Source: Gillisia xinjiangensis
GTDB taxonomy: Bacteria > Bacteroidota > Bacteroidia > Flavobacteriales > Flavobacteriaceae
Assembly (NCBI RefSeq): GCF_046298265.1
Contig: NZ_JBKAHK010000004.1
Coordinates: 310,001-374,000 of the forward strand
Length of the DNA: 64,000 nt
Reading direction: 5' to 3'
Position 1 is the first letter of the stretch; the number at the start of each line of letters is the position of its first letter. The position numbers were made by a program, and so were the translations under genes. This document shows, one piece after another, positions 15,797 through 24,004 of this stretch. A model generated the notes under the pieces. That model had not been told where the DNA came from. It made no database searches and saw nothing but the letters and a program-made list of their open reading frames with translations.

Positions 15797-17449
15797 TTAA
15801 TTAAGCAATGCCCTTGCGTGTGCCATCGCCGATTCACTTTTTGTATTTCCGCCAAGCATCAAGGCCAGTTCTTCAATTCGCTCCTCGGTTTCAAGTACCC
15901 TTATTTTAGTTATCGTGGTTTCTCCAATATCTTCCTTAAAAATCTTAAAGTGTTTACTTCCTTTCCCGGCTATTTGCGGCAAGTGCGTGATGGCGATCAC
16001 CTGCATGGAATTCCCCATATTCTGAAGAATATCCCCCATTTTTTGAGCGATATCTCCGGAAACGCCGGTATCTATCTCATCAAAAATTATAGTTGGCAGG
16101 TTGCTCCTTGAAGCCAAAATACTTTTTACAGCAAGCATTATCCTGGAGAGTTCCCCTCCGGAAGCGGCTTTTTTAATCTCGGAAAAATTACCGCCTTTAT
16201 TGGCCGATAAATACCAGGAAAGCTGATCCTGACCGTTGCTGAAGAATTCCTGCTGAAGTTTAAGGTCTATCTTTAACCTTGCATTTGGCATTCCCAGTTC
16301 ATAAATAATGGTTTCAACTTCCTTTATGAATCCGGGAATAGCCTTTTCCCTGTTCTTATGTATTTTAACCGAAATTTCTTTCAGAGCGGTTTTATCTATT
16401 TCAATTTGTTTGATTACTTTTTCAAGATCGGCTTCAGCATTTTCTGTAAAGTCAACCTTTTCCTGAAGTTGAGCCATAATTCCAATAAGAGCATCTAAAC
16501 CTTCCGCAGCATGTTTTTTCTGCAAATTATACAGCACCTGAAGCTTTGCATTTACCTCTTCCAGTTCTTTAGGATTAGCCTCTACCCTTTCCAGGGCATT
16601 TCCCAGCTCCTGTGAAATATCATCCAATTCTATAATAACGCTTTGCACGCGCTCCTGTAAGGCAGCGTAGGTGGTTGAAAAACCTGAAATTTTATTCAGG
16701 TTAAGTCTAACATCTTTTAATCCTGCCAGCGTCCCAATTTCCTCCTGTTCAATTTGGGTTACCGCATTTCCTAAATACTCGGTGAGGATTTCAACATTGT
16801 TAAGTTCCTCAAAACGCTCTTCCAGATCTTCCAGCATTCCCGATTTTAACCGGGCATCCTCAAGTTCTTTAAGCAGGAACAAATTATAATCGTGTTCCTT
16901 GATAGCTTTTGCCTGCGTTTCCTTTAATTGTACCAGCTGTTGTTGTAATTTTTTATAGGAACTCAGTTTCAACTGATATTCCTGGAGCAAATCGGCATTT
17001 CCGGATAGAGTATCCAGCACCTCAAACTGATATTGATTTTCACCCAGGCTAAGGGTTTGATGCTGCCCGTGAATATCTATAAGAAGATCTCCCAGTTTCA
17101 CAAGAACAGGAAGTGTAACAGGAGTATCGTTGATAAAAGCACGGGATTTTCCGGAGGAAAGTATTTCCCTGCGAATAATTGATTGTGGTTCGTAATCGAG
17201 ATCTTCAGCTTCAAAAAAATCTTTCAGCCTGTAGTTGGAAATATCAAAATACCCTTCGATAACACATTTATCCCTGGAAGAACGAATCGCGCTATAATCG
17301 GCACGTTTCCCAAGCAGTAACCCCATTGCGCCCAGCATGATGGATTTTCCGGCACCGGTTTCGCCCGTAATTATAGTAAATCCCTGACGGAGGTCGATCT
17401 TAATGTCCTCAATGAGAGCGTAATTTTTAATGGATAAAGCGGTTAGCAA
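15797..17449 (-). CDS. recN: DNA repair protein RecN
   Basis: RecN is an SMC-like ATPase acting at double-strand breaks. The 550-residue protein has the N-terminal Walker A ITGETGAGKSIMLGAM (about residues 28-43). A long coiled-coil centre (about 155-370) carries heptad-rich KLSSYKKLQQQLVQL and related segments. The C-terminal signature AASGGELSRIMLAVKSIL leads to Walker B TIIFDEIDTGVSGDIA and ends in the ALMLGGNTKSESAMAHARALL helix. Length and domain order are normal. It follows the DUF4835 gene, and this order (bamD, rpoZ, coaBC, DUF4835, recN) is conserved in Flavobacteria as I know it. Confidence 0.96.
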   Translation of the reverse strand: MLTALSIKNYALIEDIKIDLRQGFTIITGETGAGKSIMLGAMGLLLGKRADYSAIRSSRDKCVIEGYFDISNYRLKDFFEAEDLDYEPQSIIRREILSSGKSRAFINDTPVTLPVLVKLGDLLIDIHGQHQTLSLGENQYQFEVLDTLSGNADLLQEYQLKLSSYKKLQQQLVQLKETQAKAIKEHDYNLFLLKELEDARLKSGMLEDLEERFEELNNVEILTEYLGNAVTQIEQEEIGTLAGLKDVRLNLNKISGFSTTYAALQERVQSVIIELDDISQELGNALERVEANPKELEEVNAKLQVLYNLQKKHAAEGLDALIGIMAQLQEKVDFTENAEADLEKVIKQIEIDKTALKEISVKIHKNREKAIPGFIKEVETIIYELGMPNARLKIDLKLQQEFFSNGQDQLSWYLSANKGGNFSEIKKAASGGELSRIMLAVKSILASRSNLPTIIFDEIDTGVSGDIAQKMGDILQNMGNSMQVIAITHLPQIAGKGSKHFKIFKEDIGETTITKIRVLETEERIEELALMLGGNTKSESAMAHARALLN

Positions 17450-17510
17450 GGTATATTGAATTTAAAGCTAAAGATACAAGAGAAATTCGTTCCAATCAAA
17501 ACGGAAAGAC

Positions 17511-18401
17511 CTAGAATTGGATCTTACGCCAATTTTCTGTGTACATTGGGGCAATACGGTTTAGTGTTTCTACCAGGCTTGAAATAGGAACCGATGGGCC
17601 TCCCCCAAATATTTGCTCAATTTCCTGTGCTTTCGCATCAAAAAACACCCGCATTAATAAAGAATTAGGTCGGGTATCGTTCAGCGAATTTAATTTTTCC
17701 AGGGAGTTTGCAACTGCTTTTTTTCCGGCTGCGGGATCTTTATGCATCAAATCCAAGCCTTGCCGGTGATACGTATAAACAACGTCCCTGTAAACCGCAA
17801 AGGCATTAGATAAAAGATCTGTGTTCAACCTGTACCTCGAACGCGCACCATCGGTTCCCCGCCAGCCGGGCATATTCCCCTGCTGCGCGGTTGAAACTAT
17901 CCTATTTGCTTCCTGGTAATACTGAGTGCCTCCTTCCGGAGAAAAAGTGTCGGCATCTAAGCCCAAAATAGTATAAACATAAAAGGAAAGCACCGAAACC
18001 AGGTTCGAACTATAGGAGTTCTGACTGTAATTTAAGGGTTCAAATTCCCTGTAATTAAAACTGAACTGCACATCGTTGAAATTAAATACCGGGCTTATCA
18101 TGGAAGAACCAAAAACCGGTCTTGAAGATTGCACCTGAATGGTTCCGCTAAATGTTTCATTCTCAAAACTGGTGATATTGATGAAAATGCTGCAGTTAAT
18201 TCGTTCCTGATTTTGAAATTCATTATCTGTCCAACTGGTTTGATTGATCAATTCTGAAATAGAGCGTTCCAGGGTTTTAAAAACCTGCAGATTGGTTTGC
18301 CCGGTTTGCTCGGCATTTACTATGACCTCACAATTTAGTTCCTGCGCGTTCAGTGATGTTATTCCCAGGAAAAATGCAACTAAGAGTATGATCTTATTCA
18401 T
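17511..18401 (-). CDS. DUF4835 family exported protein
   Basis: This is a 296-residue protein with a signal peptide (MNKIILLVAFFLGITSLNAQ, cleavage after about residue 20) and no membrane segments afterwards. The sequence ELNCEVIVN, SWTDNEF and the FNYREFEPLNYSQNSYSSNLVSVLSFYVYTILGLDADTFSP block match the DUF4835 family, a Bacteroidota-specific periplasmic protein of unknown function. Its start overlaps the end of coaBC by 8 bases, indicating operon translation with the CoaBC-rpoZ-bamD group. No function is assigned. Confidence 0.85.
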   Translation of the reverse strand: MNKIILLVAFFLGITSLNAQELNCEVIVNAEQTGQTNLQVFKTLERSISELINQTSWTDNEFQNQERINCSIFINITSFENETFSGTIQVQSSRPVFGSSMISPVFNFNDVQFSFNYREFEPLNYSQNSYSSNLVSVLSFYVYTILGLDADTFSPEGGTQYYQEANRIVSTAQQGNMPGWRGTDGARSRYRLNTDLLSNAFAVYRDVVYTYHRQGLDLMHKDPAAGKKAVANSLEKLNSLNDTRPNSLLMRVFFDAKAQEIEQIFGGGPSVPISSLVETLNRIAPMYTENWRKIQF

Positions 18402-19602
18402 CTGGCATATTGATTATTTCGTTTAAAATATCCTTCGCGACTTCAGTTTTGGATTTCAATTCAAAATTCTTTACTGAGGTTTTTGTGATAATGCTAATTT
18501 TATTGGTGTCCTTTTTGAATCCAGCTCCTTCATCATTTAAGGAATTGAGCACTATAAAATCGAGGTTTTTTCGCTCCAGTTTCCCGGTCGCATTCTCGAG
18601 TTCATCAGTGGTTTCTAAAGCAAATCCTATCAATTTCTGATGTTTTTTAAGCTTACCCAGGGAAGCGAGTATATCTTTTGTAGGTTCCAGTTCTATAGAC
18701 AAGGCCGAATCCTTCTTTTTCATTTTCTGGGCGGAAACAACTTTAGGTTTGTAATCTGAAACAGCCGCGGCAGCAATTACTATATCCACATTCTGGTAAA
18801 ACCTGTGCACGGCATCATACATCTCCCCGGCACCAGTAACCCGTATCAATTCAATTTCAGGTAAATCTGTGTTCAAATGGGTTGGGCCGGTAATCAGGAT
18901 AACCTGGGCACCTAATTTAGCTGATTCTATCGCGAGTTCAAAACCCATTTTTCCGCTGGAATGGTTTCCTATAAAACGCACAGGATCTATTGCTTCGTAT
19001 GTTGGGCCGGCAGTGATTAGAATTTTTTTATTCTGAAGCGGCATTTTTTTCAATAAATGAGCTTCAATAAATTTCAGGATATTTTCCGGTTCGGCCATTC
19101 TTCCCGCTCCTGTAAGTCCGCTGGCGAGTTCCCCTGATTCTGCCGGAATCATCGTATTTCCAAAGGATTGAAGCGTTTCAAAACTTTTTTTGGTAGCCGG
19201 ATGCTTGTACATATCCAAATCCATTGCGGGTGCAAAATATACCGGGCATTTTGCTGAAAGATAGGTTGCGAGAAGAAAATTATCGCTTGCCCCGGATGCC
19301 ATTTTAGAAAGCGTATTGGCGGTAGCGGGGGCTATAAGCATAAAATCGGCCCAAAGGCCGAGTTCAACGTGATTGTTCCACATGGCATTTTCATCCTCAT
19401 CCTTTGTGAAAGAAGAAATCACCTCGTTTTTGGAAAGCGTGGATAGCGTAAGTGGGGTTACAAAATCCTTTGCCGCCGGAGTTAGGATAACTTTCACCTG
19501 GGCTCCGGCTTTAATAAATAACCTAACAAGAAAGGCTGTTTTATAGGCAGCAATACCGGCGGTAATGCCTAATAGTATCCTCTTGCCCTTTAGCACGCTC
19601 AT
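18394..19602 (-). CDS. coaBC: Bifunctional phosphopantothenoylcysteine decarboxylase / phosphopantothenate-cysteine ligase
   Basis: This enzyme performs two consecutive steps of coenzyme A synthesis: ligation of cysteine to 4'-phosphopantothenate and FMN-dependent decarboxylation. The N-terminal half (1-185) is the flavoprotein CoaC with GITAGIAAYKT, APATANTLSKMASGASDNFLL and PAMDLDMY. The C-terminal half (about 190-400) is CoaB with ILITAGPTYEAIDPVRFIGN, HSSGKMG, AAAVSDYKP and GFALETT. Length is normal for the fusion. It lies four bases downstream of rpoZ and overlaps the DUF4835 gene. Confidence 0.96.
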   Translation of the reverse strand: MSVLKGKRILLGITAGIAAYKTAFLVRLFIKAGAQVKVILTPAAKDFVTPLTLSTLSKNEVISSFTKDEDENAMWNNHVELGLWADFMLIAPATANTLSKMASGASDNFLLATYLSAKCPVYFAPAMDLDMYKHPATKKSFETLQSFGNTMIPAESGELASGLTGAGRMAEPENILKFIEAHLLKKMPLQNKKILITAGPTYEAIDPVRFIGNHSSGKMGFELAIESAKLGAQVILITGPTHLNTDLPEIELIRVTGAGEMYDAVHRFYQNVDIVIAAAAVSDYKPKVVSAQKMKKKDSALSIELEPTKDILASLGKLKKHQKLIGFALETTDELENATGKLERKNLDFIVLNSLNDEGAGFKKDTNKISIITKTSVKNFELKSKTEVAKDILNEIINMPDE

Positions 19603-19606
19603 TATA

Positions 19607-19939
19607 TTATATCTCGTCCTGAGTATCCTGCGTATTACGGTAGTAAATTTTATCCTCTAACCATTCCTGAACTGCAAGAGAATGAGGTTTAGGCAATTTT
19701 TCGTAGTATTTGGACACTTCGATTTGCTCTTTGTTCTCAAAAATCTCATCCAGACTATCGTTGTAAGTTGCAAATTCATCCAACTTTTCCAAAAGCTCTT
19801 TTTTGATTTCAGAATTGATTTGAGTCGCTCTTTTTGCAATTACCGCAATAGCCTCATAAATGTTATTTGTAGGGGCATCTACCTGATTCTTATCGATCGT
19901 GGTAGTGTTGATTGGTGCATTGATTCTTTTTAAATCCAT
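19607..19939 (-). CDS. rpoZ: RNA polymerase omega subunit, Bacteroidota type
   Basis: The 110-residue protein contains the omega/Rpb6 core NNIYEAIAVIAKRATQINSEIKKEL (about residues 25-50), where the conserved Arg and Ala contact the beta-prime subunit. A long acidic C-terminal extension (about 55-110) is characteristic of the Bacteroidota form. It is expected to help assemble RNA polymerase. It is tightly packed between bamD (13 bases) and coaBC (4 bases), a conserved arrangement. Confidence 0.88.
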   Translation of the reverse strand: MDLKRINAPINTTTIDKNQVDAPTNNIYEAIAVIAKRATQINSEIKKELLEKLDEFATYNDSLDEIFENKEQIEVSKYYEKLPKPHSLAVQEWLEDKIYYRNTQDTQDEI

Positions 19940-19952
19940 CGTTGAGTTATGA

Positions 19953-20786
19953 TTAAAAATTTTGTAGTCTTGATTCTAAGTCCCTGTTCAAAGCCTGAAT
20001 TTGCTCGTAATAAGGACTTCCTTCTTTATAATACCTTATATAACTGTTATAAAAGGTTTTCGCGTCTGTCAAACGCTCCTTTATCAAAAATGCATAGCTG
20101 TTAACAGCCAATTCGTATGCGGCCGAAAATCTGTAAAAATATGCTTCTTCCCTGAAAGGTGATCCGGGGTAATCACTTAAAAAATTTGTAAAAGCAACAA
20201 CTGCAGCTTTATAATTCTGCCCGGGAAGTCCTGCTTCCCCTTTATTATAATATTCCCACGCAATCTGGTAGGCTTTCTTCTCAAGTTTCACCCTTAGTTC
20301 TGTTGCCAGCTTATTGGCTTCCTCCAGGTTTTCACCATCGGGGTAACTATCTATATATTTTTGAAGCTCGGTAATAGCCTTATACGTTTCCGTTTGATCC
20401 AGATCATATCTTGGAGACAGAAAATAATAACTCTTTGCACTTTTAAAGGCGGCTTCTTCTATTTTATCACTATTGGGATATGCCTGCGTAAAACGCTCAA
20501 ATTGATATCCGGCAAGGTAATCATCGCCCAATTGAAAATAGGTATCGGCAAAAAGGAAAGTCACCTTTTCTCCCTGTGGTTTTCCACGATATTGTGGAAC
20601 GATTTGTTCAAATAACCTTAAGGCTTTCCGATATTTGGATTTACTGTTTTCCTCTTTAGCCTCGTCATAAAGCTTTTCAGCTGTTGAATATTTCAGGCCA
20701 ACGTCCTCACTTTTTAATACTTTTTGATATTCCCCACAGGAAACAAGCATTAAAAGTACACCTAAAAATAATAAACTTTTTTTCAT
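19953..20786 (-). CDS. bamD: Outer-membrane assembly lipoprotein BamD
   Basis: BamD belongs to the BAM complex that inserts beta-barrel proteins into the outer membrane. The signal MKKSLLFLGVLLMLVSC ends in a lipobox with the lipidated Cys at residue 17. TPR-like repeats follow, including LYDEAKEENSKSKYRKAL, YFQLGDDYLAGYQFERFTQAYPNS and a third EEAYFYRFSAAYELA stretch. I start at 20786 rather than the upstream Met at 20801, because a TAnnTTTG promoter box at 20806-20813 would put the transcription start at or inside the longer version. It heads the bamD-rpoZ-coaBC-DUF4835 operon. Confidence 0.88.
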   Translation of the reverse strand: MKKSLLFLGVLLMLVSCGEYQKVLKSEDVGLKYSTAEKLYDEAKEENSKSKYRKALRLFEQIVPQYRGKPQGEKVTFLFADTYFQLGDDYLAGYQFERFTQAYPNSDKIEEAAFKSAKSYYFLSPRYDLDQTETYKAITELQKYIDSYPDGENLEEANKLATELRVKLEKKAYQIAWEYYNKGEAGLPGQNYKAAVVAFTNFLSDYPGSPFREEAYFYRFSAAYELAVNSYAFLIKERLTDAKTFYNSYIRYYKEGSPYYEQIQALNRDLESRLQNF

Positions 20787-20805
20787 TCTTTGTAAAAACA
20801 TCCTG

Positions 20806-20813
20806 CAAAAGTA
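20806..20813 (-). promoter_or_regulatory. Promoter box of the bamD operon
   Basis: CAAAAGTA on the plus strand reads TACTTTTG on the minus strand, a perfect -7 box 20 bases upstream of the chosen bamD start at 20786. It decides the start codon choice. A -33 TTTG is not evident. Further upstream, GGAGC-AA-GCTCC at 20877-20888 forms a small palindrome of unknown role. Confidence 0.6.
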
Positions 20814-20933
20814 CTCTTTTATGTTAGATAATAAAAACTTTCGTTCATAGCAATCCCAATTTCTATTTCTTACGCCGGAGCAAGCTCCTGCGCTATTCCC
20901 AAAGGAATTTCCAGTATTTCAATATAATCTGGA

Positions 20934-21809
20934 CTAAAATGCTTCAACGAATCTGCTCAGTTCCTTTTTTAATTTTTCTGAAGCTTTCATCAATGGTAGT
21001 CTCACAGCCTCTTCACATAAACCTTTGGAATGAAGCAGCGATTTTATACCGGCAGGATTTCCTTCAGAAAAGATCAAATCTATGGAAGGTGCAATTTTAT
21101 AATGCAGTTTATAGGCTTCTTTCACTTTGCTTTCCAACCCAATTTTCACCATTTCAGAAAATTCGGCCGGGAATCCCTGTCCTATTACTGAAATCACTCC
21201 GTGTCCTCCTGCAAGTATCATTGGCAAAGTGATCATGTCATCGCCGGAAATAACCAGAAAACCTTCGGGGACCATAGCAATAAGTTTCATGGCCTGCACC
21301 ATATCTCCTGCGGCTTCTTTTATTCCAATAATATTGTGAAAATCTTCCGCAAGTCTTTTTATAGTTGCTGGTAAGACATTGGAAGCTGTCCTTCCTGGTA
21401 CATTATATATTATAATGGGTTTTGGGGATGCTTCCGAAAGGGCTTTGTAATGCTGATAAATTCCTTCCTGGGTTGGTTTATTGTAATACGGGGAAACCGA
21501 TAGAACCGCTTCAAAAGCAGAAAGATCTTCATACGATAACTCCTCTACAAGAGCTGCGGTATTATTCCCGCCAATACCCAATACAAGCGGAAGTTGTGAA
21601 TTGTTGGCCTTAATTACTGTATCAATAACCAGTTTTTTTTCAGCCTTGGTAAGCGTTGCAACCTCCGCGGTGGTACCTAACACCACCAAATAATTTATTC
21701 CATTTGCAATTTGATTTTTTACAAGTTTGGCAAGGCTTTCCTGGTCTACAGTGAGATCATTTTTAAACGGAGTTATGAGCGCTACCCCGGTGCCAATCAA
21801 TTTATTCAT
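20934..21809 (-). CDS. dapA: 4-hydroxy-tetrahydrodipicolinate synthase
   Basis: DapA condenses pyruvate and aspartate semialdehyde, the first committed step of lysine and diaminopimelate synthesis. The 291-residue TIM barrel has GTGVALITPF, the LGTTAEVATLT substrate loop (the usual GTTGE is here GTTAE), YYNKPTQEGIYQHY with catalytic Tyr, IIIYNVPGRT, the Schiff-base Lys in IIGIKEAAGD, and GVISVIGQGFP. The Gly-to-Ala change in the GTTGE loop is seen in some Bacteroidota enzymes. The start overlaps the end of the upstream DUF6913-like gene by 8 bases, indicating coupling. Confidence 0.95.
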   Translation of the reverse strand: MNKLIGTGVALITPFKNDLTVDQESLAKLVKNQIANGINYLVVLGTTAEVATLTKAEKKLVIDTVIKANNSQLPLVLGIGGNNTAALVEELSYEDLSAFEAVLSVSPYYNKPTQEGIYQHYKALSEASPKPIIIYNVPGRTASNVLPATIKRLAEDFHNIIGIKEAAGDMVQAMKLIAMVPEGFLVISGDDMITLPMILAGGHGVISVIGQGFPAEFSEMVKIGLESKVKEAYKLHYKIAPSIDLIFSEGNPAGIKSLLHSKGLCEEAVRLPLMKASEKLKKELSRFVEAF

Positions 21810-22326
21810 TATTCGATTTTTTTAAATTTTTTATGTATTTCATCAATTCATCTACAAACAATTCATGATCATTATCCGCCTGAAGGATGATATCGTATAA
21901 AGCTTCATTCTTGCGATATCGTCCTACCTTAATTCCCGCCTTACAAAACGCGGTAATAAGATGAACTGCTGTATTGTTTTCTTCGGCAAAAGTAATAAGT
22001 AAATCAACAGGTTCTGAGGTAAATTTCTCCAAAGCTTCATTTTTTACCGAAGCTTTAATATCGATATCCCTTAACGAATAACGTTGTCCGGAATAATCCT
22101 GAATGCTTTGATGACTTTCAGCGTATAAAAGGGTTTTAAAATTTTTAGATTTTATATTTAGTTGATCCCTTAATTGTTCTAAAACTTCAAAAGCTTTTAT
22201 ATTTTTAAGATCGGCAATAATTCCGATGGATTTAACTGGAATTTTAAAATTTTCCTGTTCTCTTGCTTCTACAAGCCTCGAAATTTTTCTTTTCGCAACC
22301 GATAGTTTAATACCATTTCTAATCAT
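21802..22326 (-). CDS. Uncharacterised DUF6913-like protein
   Basis: This is a 174-residue soluble protein without signal peptide or membrane segment. The N-terminus is basic (NGIKLSVAKRKISRL) and the middle contains IGIIADLKNIKAFEVLEQL, LLYAESHQ, and LLITFAEENNTAVHLITAFCKAGIKVGR. The C-terminal end is a helix KYIKNLKKSNNE. I recall this type of protein next to dapA in Flavobacteriaceae under the DUF6913 label, which I cannot verify. Its function is unknown. It overlaps dapA by 8 bases, so a link to lysine or cell-wall synthesis is possible but unproven. Confidence 0.6.
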   Translation of the reverse strand: MIRNGIKLSVAKRKISRLVEAREQENFKIPVKSIGIIADLKNIKAFEVLEQLRDQLNIKSKNFKTLLYAESHQSIQDYSGQRYSLRDIDIKASVKNEALEKFTSEPVDLLITFAEENNTAVHLITAFCKAGIKVGRYRKNEALYDIILQADNDHELFVDELMKYIKNLKKSNNE

Positions 22327-22396
22327 ATAAATTGTGTAATCCGCCGTAAAATTAGGGATTCTTAAAGTAAACGGAAAATAGAATTGAAAAAGTGTG

Positions 22397-23095
22397 CTAT
22401 ATCATATTTATAAGGTGCAACTTTTTTTCTTTGGTGATAAAAAACAAGACTGCAAATAAGGCAACTGCCAGTCTTAGAATAGCTTCTGCAACTTCCACGC
22501 TTGGATCCTGCATATAAAAAACCCCCATATCCCTAAGAACTTCAGCAAATATTAGAGCCAGAATAAGGGAAACAAAATAAACGGCTTTTTTGGAATAGGA
22601 ATTTAAATAATAGATAAAACCAAAAATTCCAAGTATAAGTAAATTGATATAATAAAAAATGTAAATCCCGTAATCCAGGCCGCTGGAAAGATAAAACCTC
22701 AGGTCGAAAACGTGAATGCCCAGCAAATACGCATTTATTCCAACAATCAATGTGAAATAAAGCAACATATAATTACTCGCATTTTTCATTTCTATATATT
22801 TCACCGACTCCATAATAAGAGCGAGGTAAGCGATTGTTAAAAGGATTAAAGATACCTGATTAAAATACCAGGCTGTTTCGAAGATTCTTGCCAGAAAAGC
22901 CAAACCGGAAAATCCAATGAATATAAATAAATAGGTGTTGAACTTTTTATATTTCTTACGAAACATCCATACTGCGGTAAATAAAAAAATGATATAAATG
23001 ATATTAACAACCCAAAACCAGGTAGAGAATATAGCCATAATGTCCATGATCATCAGGCATATAAAAGCTGTTATAAATCTAAATTTTGGTTTCAT
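22397..23095 (-). CDS. Multi-pass membrane protein of unknown function
   Basis: With a start at Met of MKPKFRFITAFI it is about 232 residues, with seven or eight hydrophobic segments and short basic loops (RKKYKKF, KYIEMKN, KEKKLHL at the C-terminus). A longer form beginning at 23143 would add MSFFLVPIYLQPLIPP and is less likely. Topology resembles a YhhN- or 7TM-like membrane protein, but no motif assures that. It sits alone between the DUF6913-like gene and a divergent nucleotidase operon, sharing an intergenic palindrome with the latter. Confidence 0.6.
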   Translation of the reverse strand: MKPKFRFITAFICLMIMDIMAIFSTWFWVVNIIYIIFLFTAVWMFRKKYKKFNTYLFIFIGFSGLAFLARIFETAWYFNQVSLILLTIAYLALIMESVKYIEMKNASNYMLLYFTLIVGINAYLLGIHVFDLRFYLSSGLDYGIYIFYYINLLILGIFGFIYYLNSYSKKAVYFVSLILALIFAEVLRDMGVFYMQDPSVEVAEAILRLAVALFAVLFFITKEKKLHLINMI

Positions 23096-23152
23096 TGGGG
23101 GTATTAAAGGCTGTAAATATATTGGAACAAGGAAGAAAGACATTCATTATAA

Positions 23153-23169
23153 TGTTAATATTATTAACA
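23153..23169. promoter_or_regulatory. Palindrome TGTTAATA-T-TATTAACA between divergent genes
   Basis: A perfect inverted repeat with 8-base arms and a single central base lies in the intergenic region between the membrane protein gene and the 5'-nucleotidase genes. Its size and spacing fit a dimeric repressor or activator site. It is AT-rich, so chance occurrence is possible. Confidence 0.4.
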
Positions 23170-23212
23170 ATTGTAAGAATTTACTTTTAGAAAGGTTTGG
23201 TTAAAATCTCTT

Positions 23213-23220
23213 TATATTTG
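23213..23220 (+). promoter_or_regulatory. Promoter box of the split 5'-nucleotidase operon
   Basis: TATATTTG matches TAnnTTTG and lies 20 bases upstream of the ATG at 23240. The nearest TTTG (23196-23199) is 13 bases upstream, too close for the usual 17-23 base spacing. Confidence 0.55.
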
Positions 23221-23239
23221 CAATGCAAAAAAGTCCATA

Positions 23240-23998
23240 ATGAAATTTAAAATTCTTATCTTTTCTTTACTTGCACTGAATTTTATCTCGTGCAAGACCG
23301 GAACCCTGGAACCCGCAGAAATTGAGGGGAAACGAATCGCGATAGACCAAAGCATCACGCCCGATTCCAGCATTGAAAACTTTATAAAACCATATTCCCA
23401 ACATATCAATAAAACCCTGGACAGCGTTCTGGCATACAATCCAACCAATTTAAACAAGAACGATGGTGAATTGAATACAGCACTGGGAAACCTGATGGCC
23501 GACATCATCATGGCGCAGGTAAACCCGGTATTTAAAAGCAGAACTGGTAAAGAAATCAACCTTGTTTTACTAAACTACGGCGGTATAAGAGCTGCTGTAG
23601 GAAAAGGACCTGTGAACGCCAGAACCGCATATAGCCTTATGCCATTTGAGAACGAGGTGGTAATCGTTGAACTCACCGGGAATAAAATAAATGAAATGCT
23701 CTCTTATCTTGAAAGCAATAGAACTGCCCATCCTTTGAGCGGTATTCAGATTAGGGTAGATAAAAATTACAAGATCATTGAAGCCACCATAAACCAGGAA
23801 AAAATCGATCCTGAAAAATCATATTTTGTGGCAACCTCCGATTATCTTCAGCAGGGTGGAGATAATATGATCTTTTTTAAAGATCCGGTTAATTTATACA
23901 ACATGAAGTATAAGATCCGGAATACAATTATAGATTATTTTCAAAAAGTGGATACCTTAAAGACCACAAGGGATAACCGGTATATCAAAATACAATAA
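23240..23998 (+). CDS. 5'-nucleotidase C-terminal-domain lipoprotein
   Basis: The 252-residue protein begins with a lipoprotein signal (MKFKILIFSLLALNFISC, Cys18 as lipid site). It then contains only the C-terminal substrate-recognition domain of UshA-type 5'-nucleotidases: NKNDGELNTALGNLMADIIM, VLLNYGGIRAAVGKGPVNARTAYSLMPFEN, VVIVELTGNKINEML and the end YFVATSDYLQQGGDNMIFF. The metallophosphoesterase domain is encoded separately by the next gene. The two together are expected to form a complete periplasmic nucleotide or phosphoester hydrolase. The gap to the next gene is 6 bases. Confidence 0.87.
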   Translation: MKFKILIFSLLALNFISCKTGTLEPAEIEGKRIAIDQSITPDSSIENFIKPYSQHINKTLDSVLAYNPTNLNKNDGELNTALGNLMADIIMAQVNPVFKSRTGKEINLVLLNYGGIRAAVGKGPVNARTAYSLMPFENEVVIVELTGNKINEMLSYLESNRTAHPLSGIQIRVDKNYKIIEATINQEKIDPEKSYFVATSDYLQQGGDNMIFFKDPVNLYNMKYKIRNTIIDYFQKVDTLKTTRDNRYIKIQ

Positions 23999-24004
23999 AG
24001 GGCT

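Noticed and set aside
18020..18045. GGGTTCAAATTCCC, reminiscent of a tRNA T-arm
   Set aside because: It lies within the DUF4835 coding frame and no acceptor, D or anticodon arms surround it.
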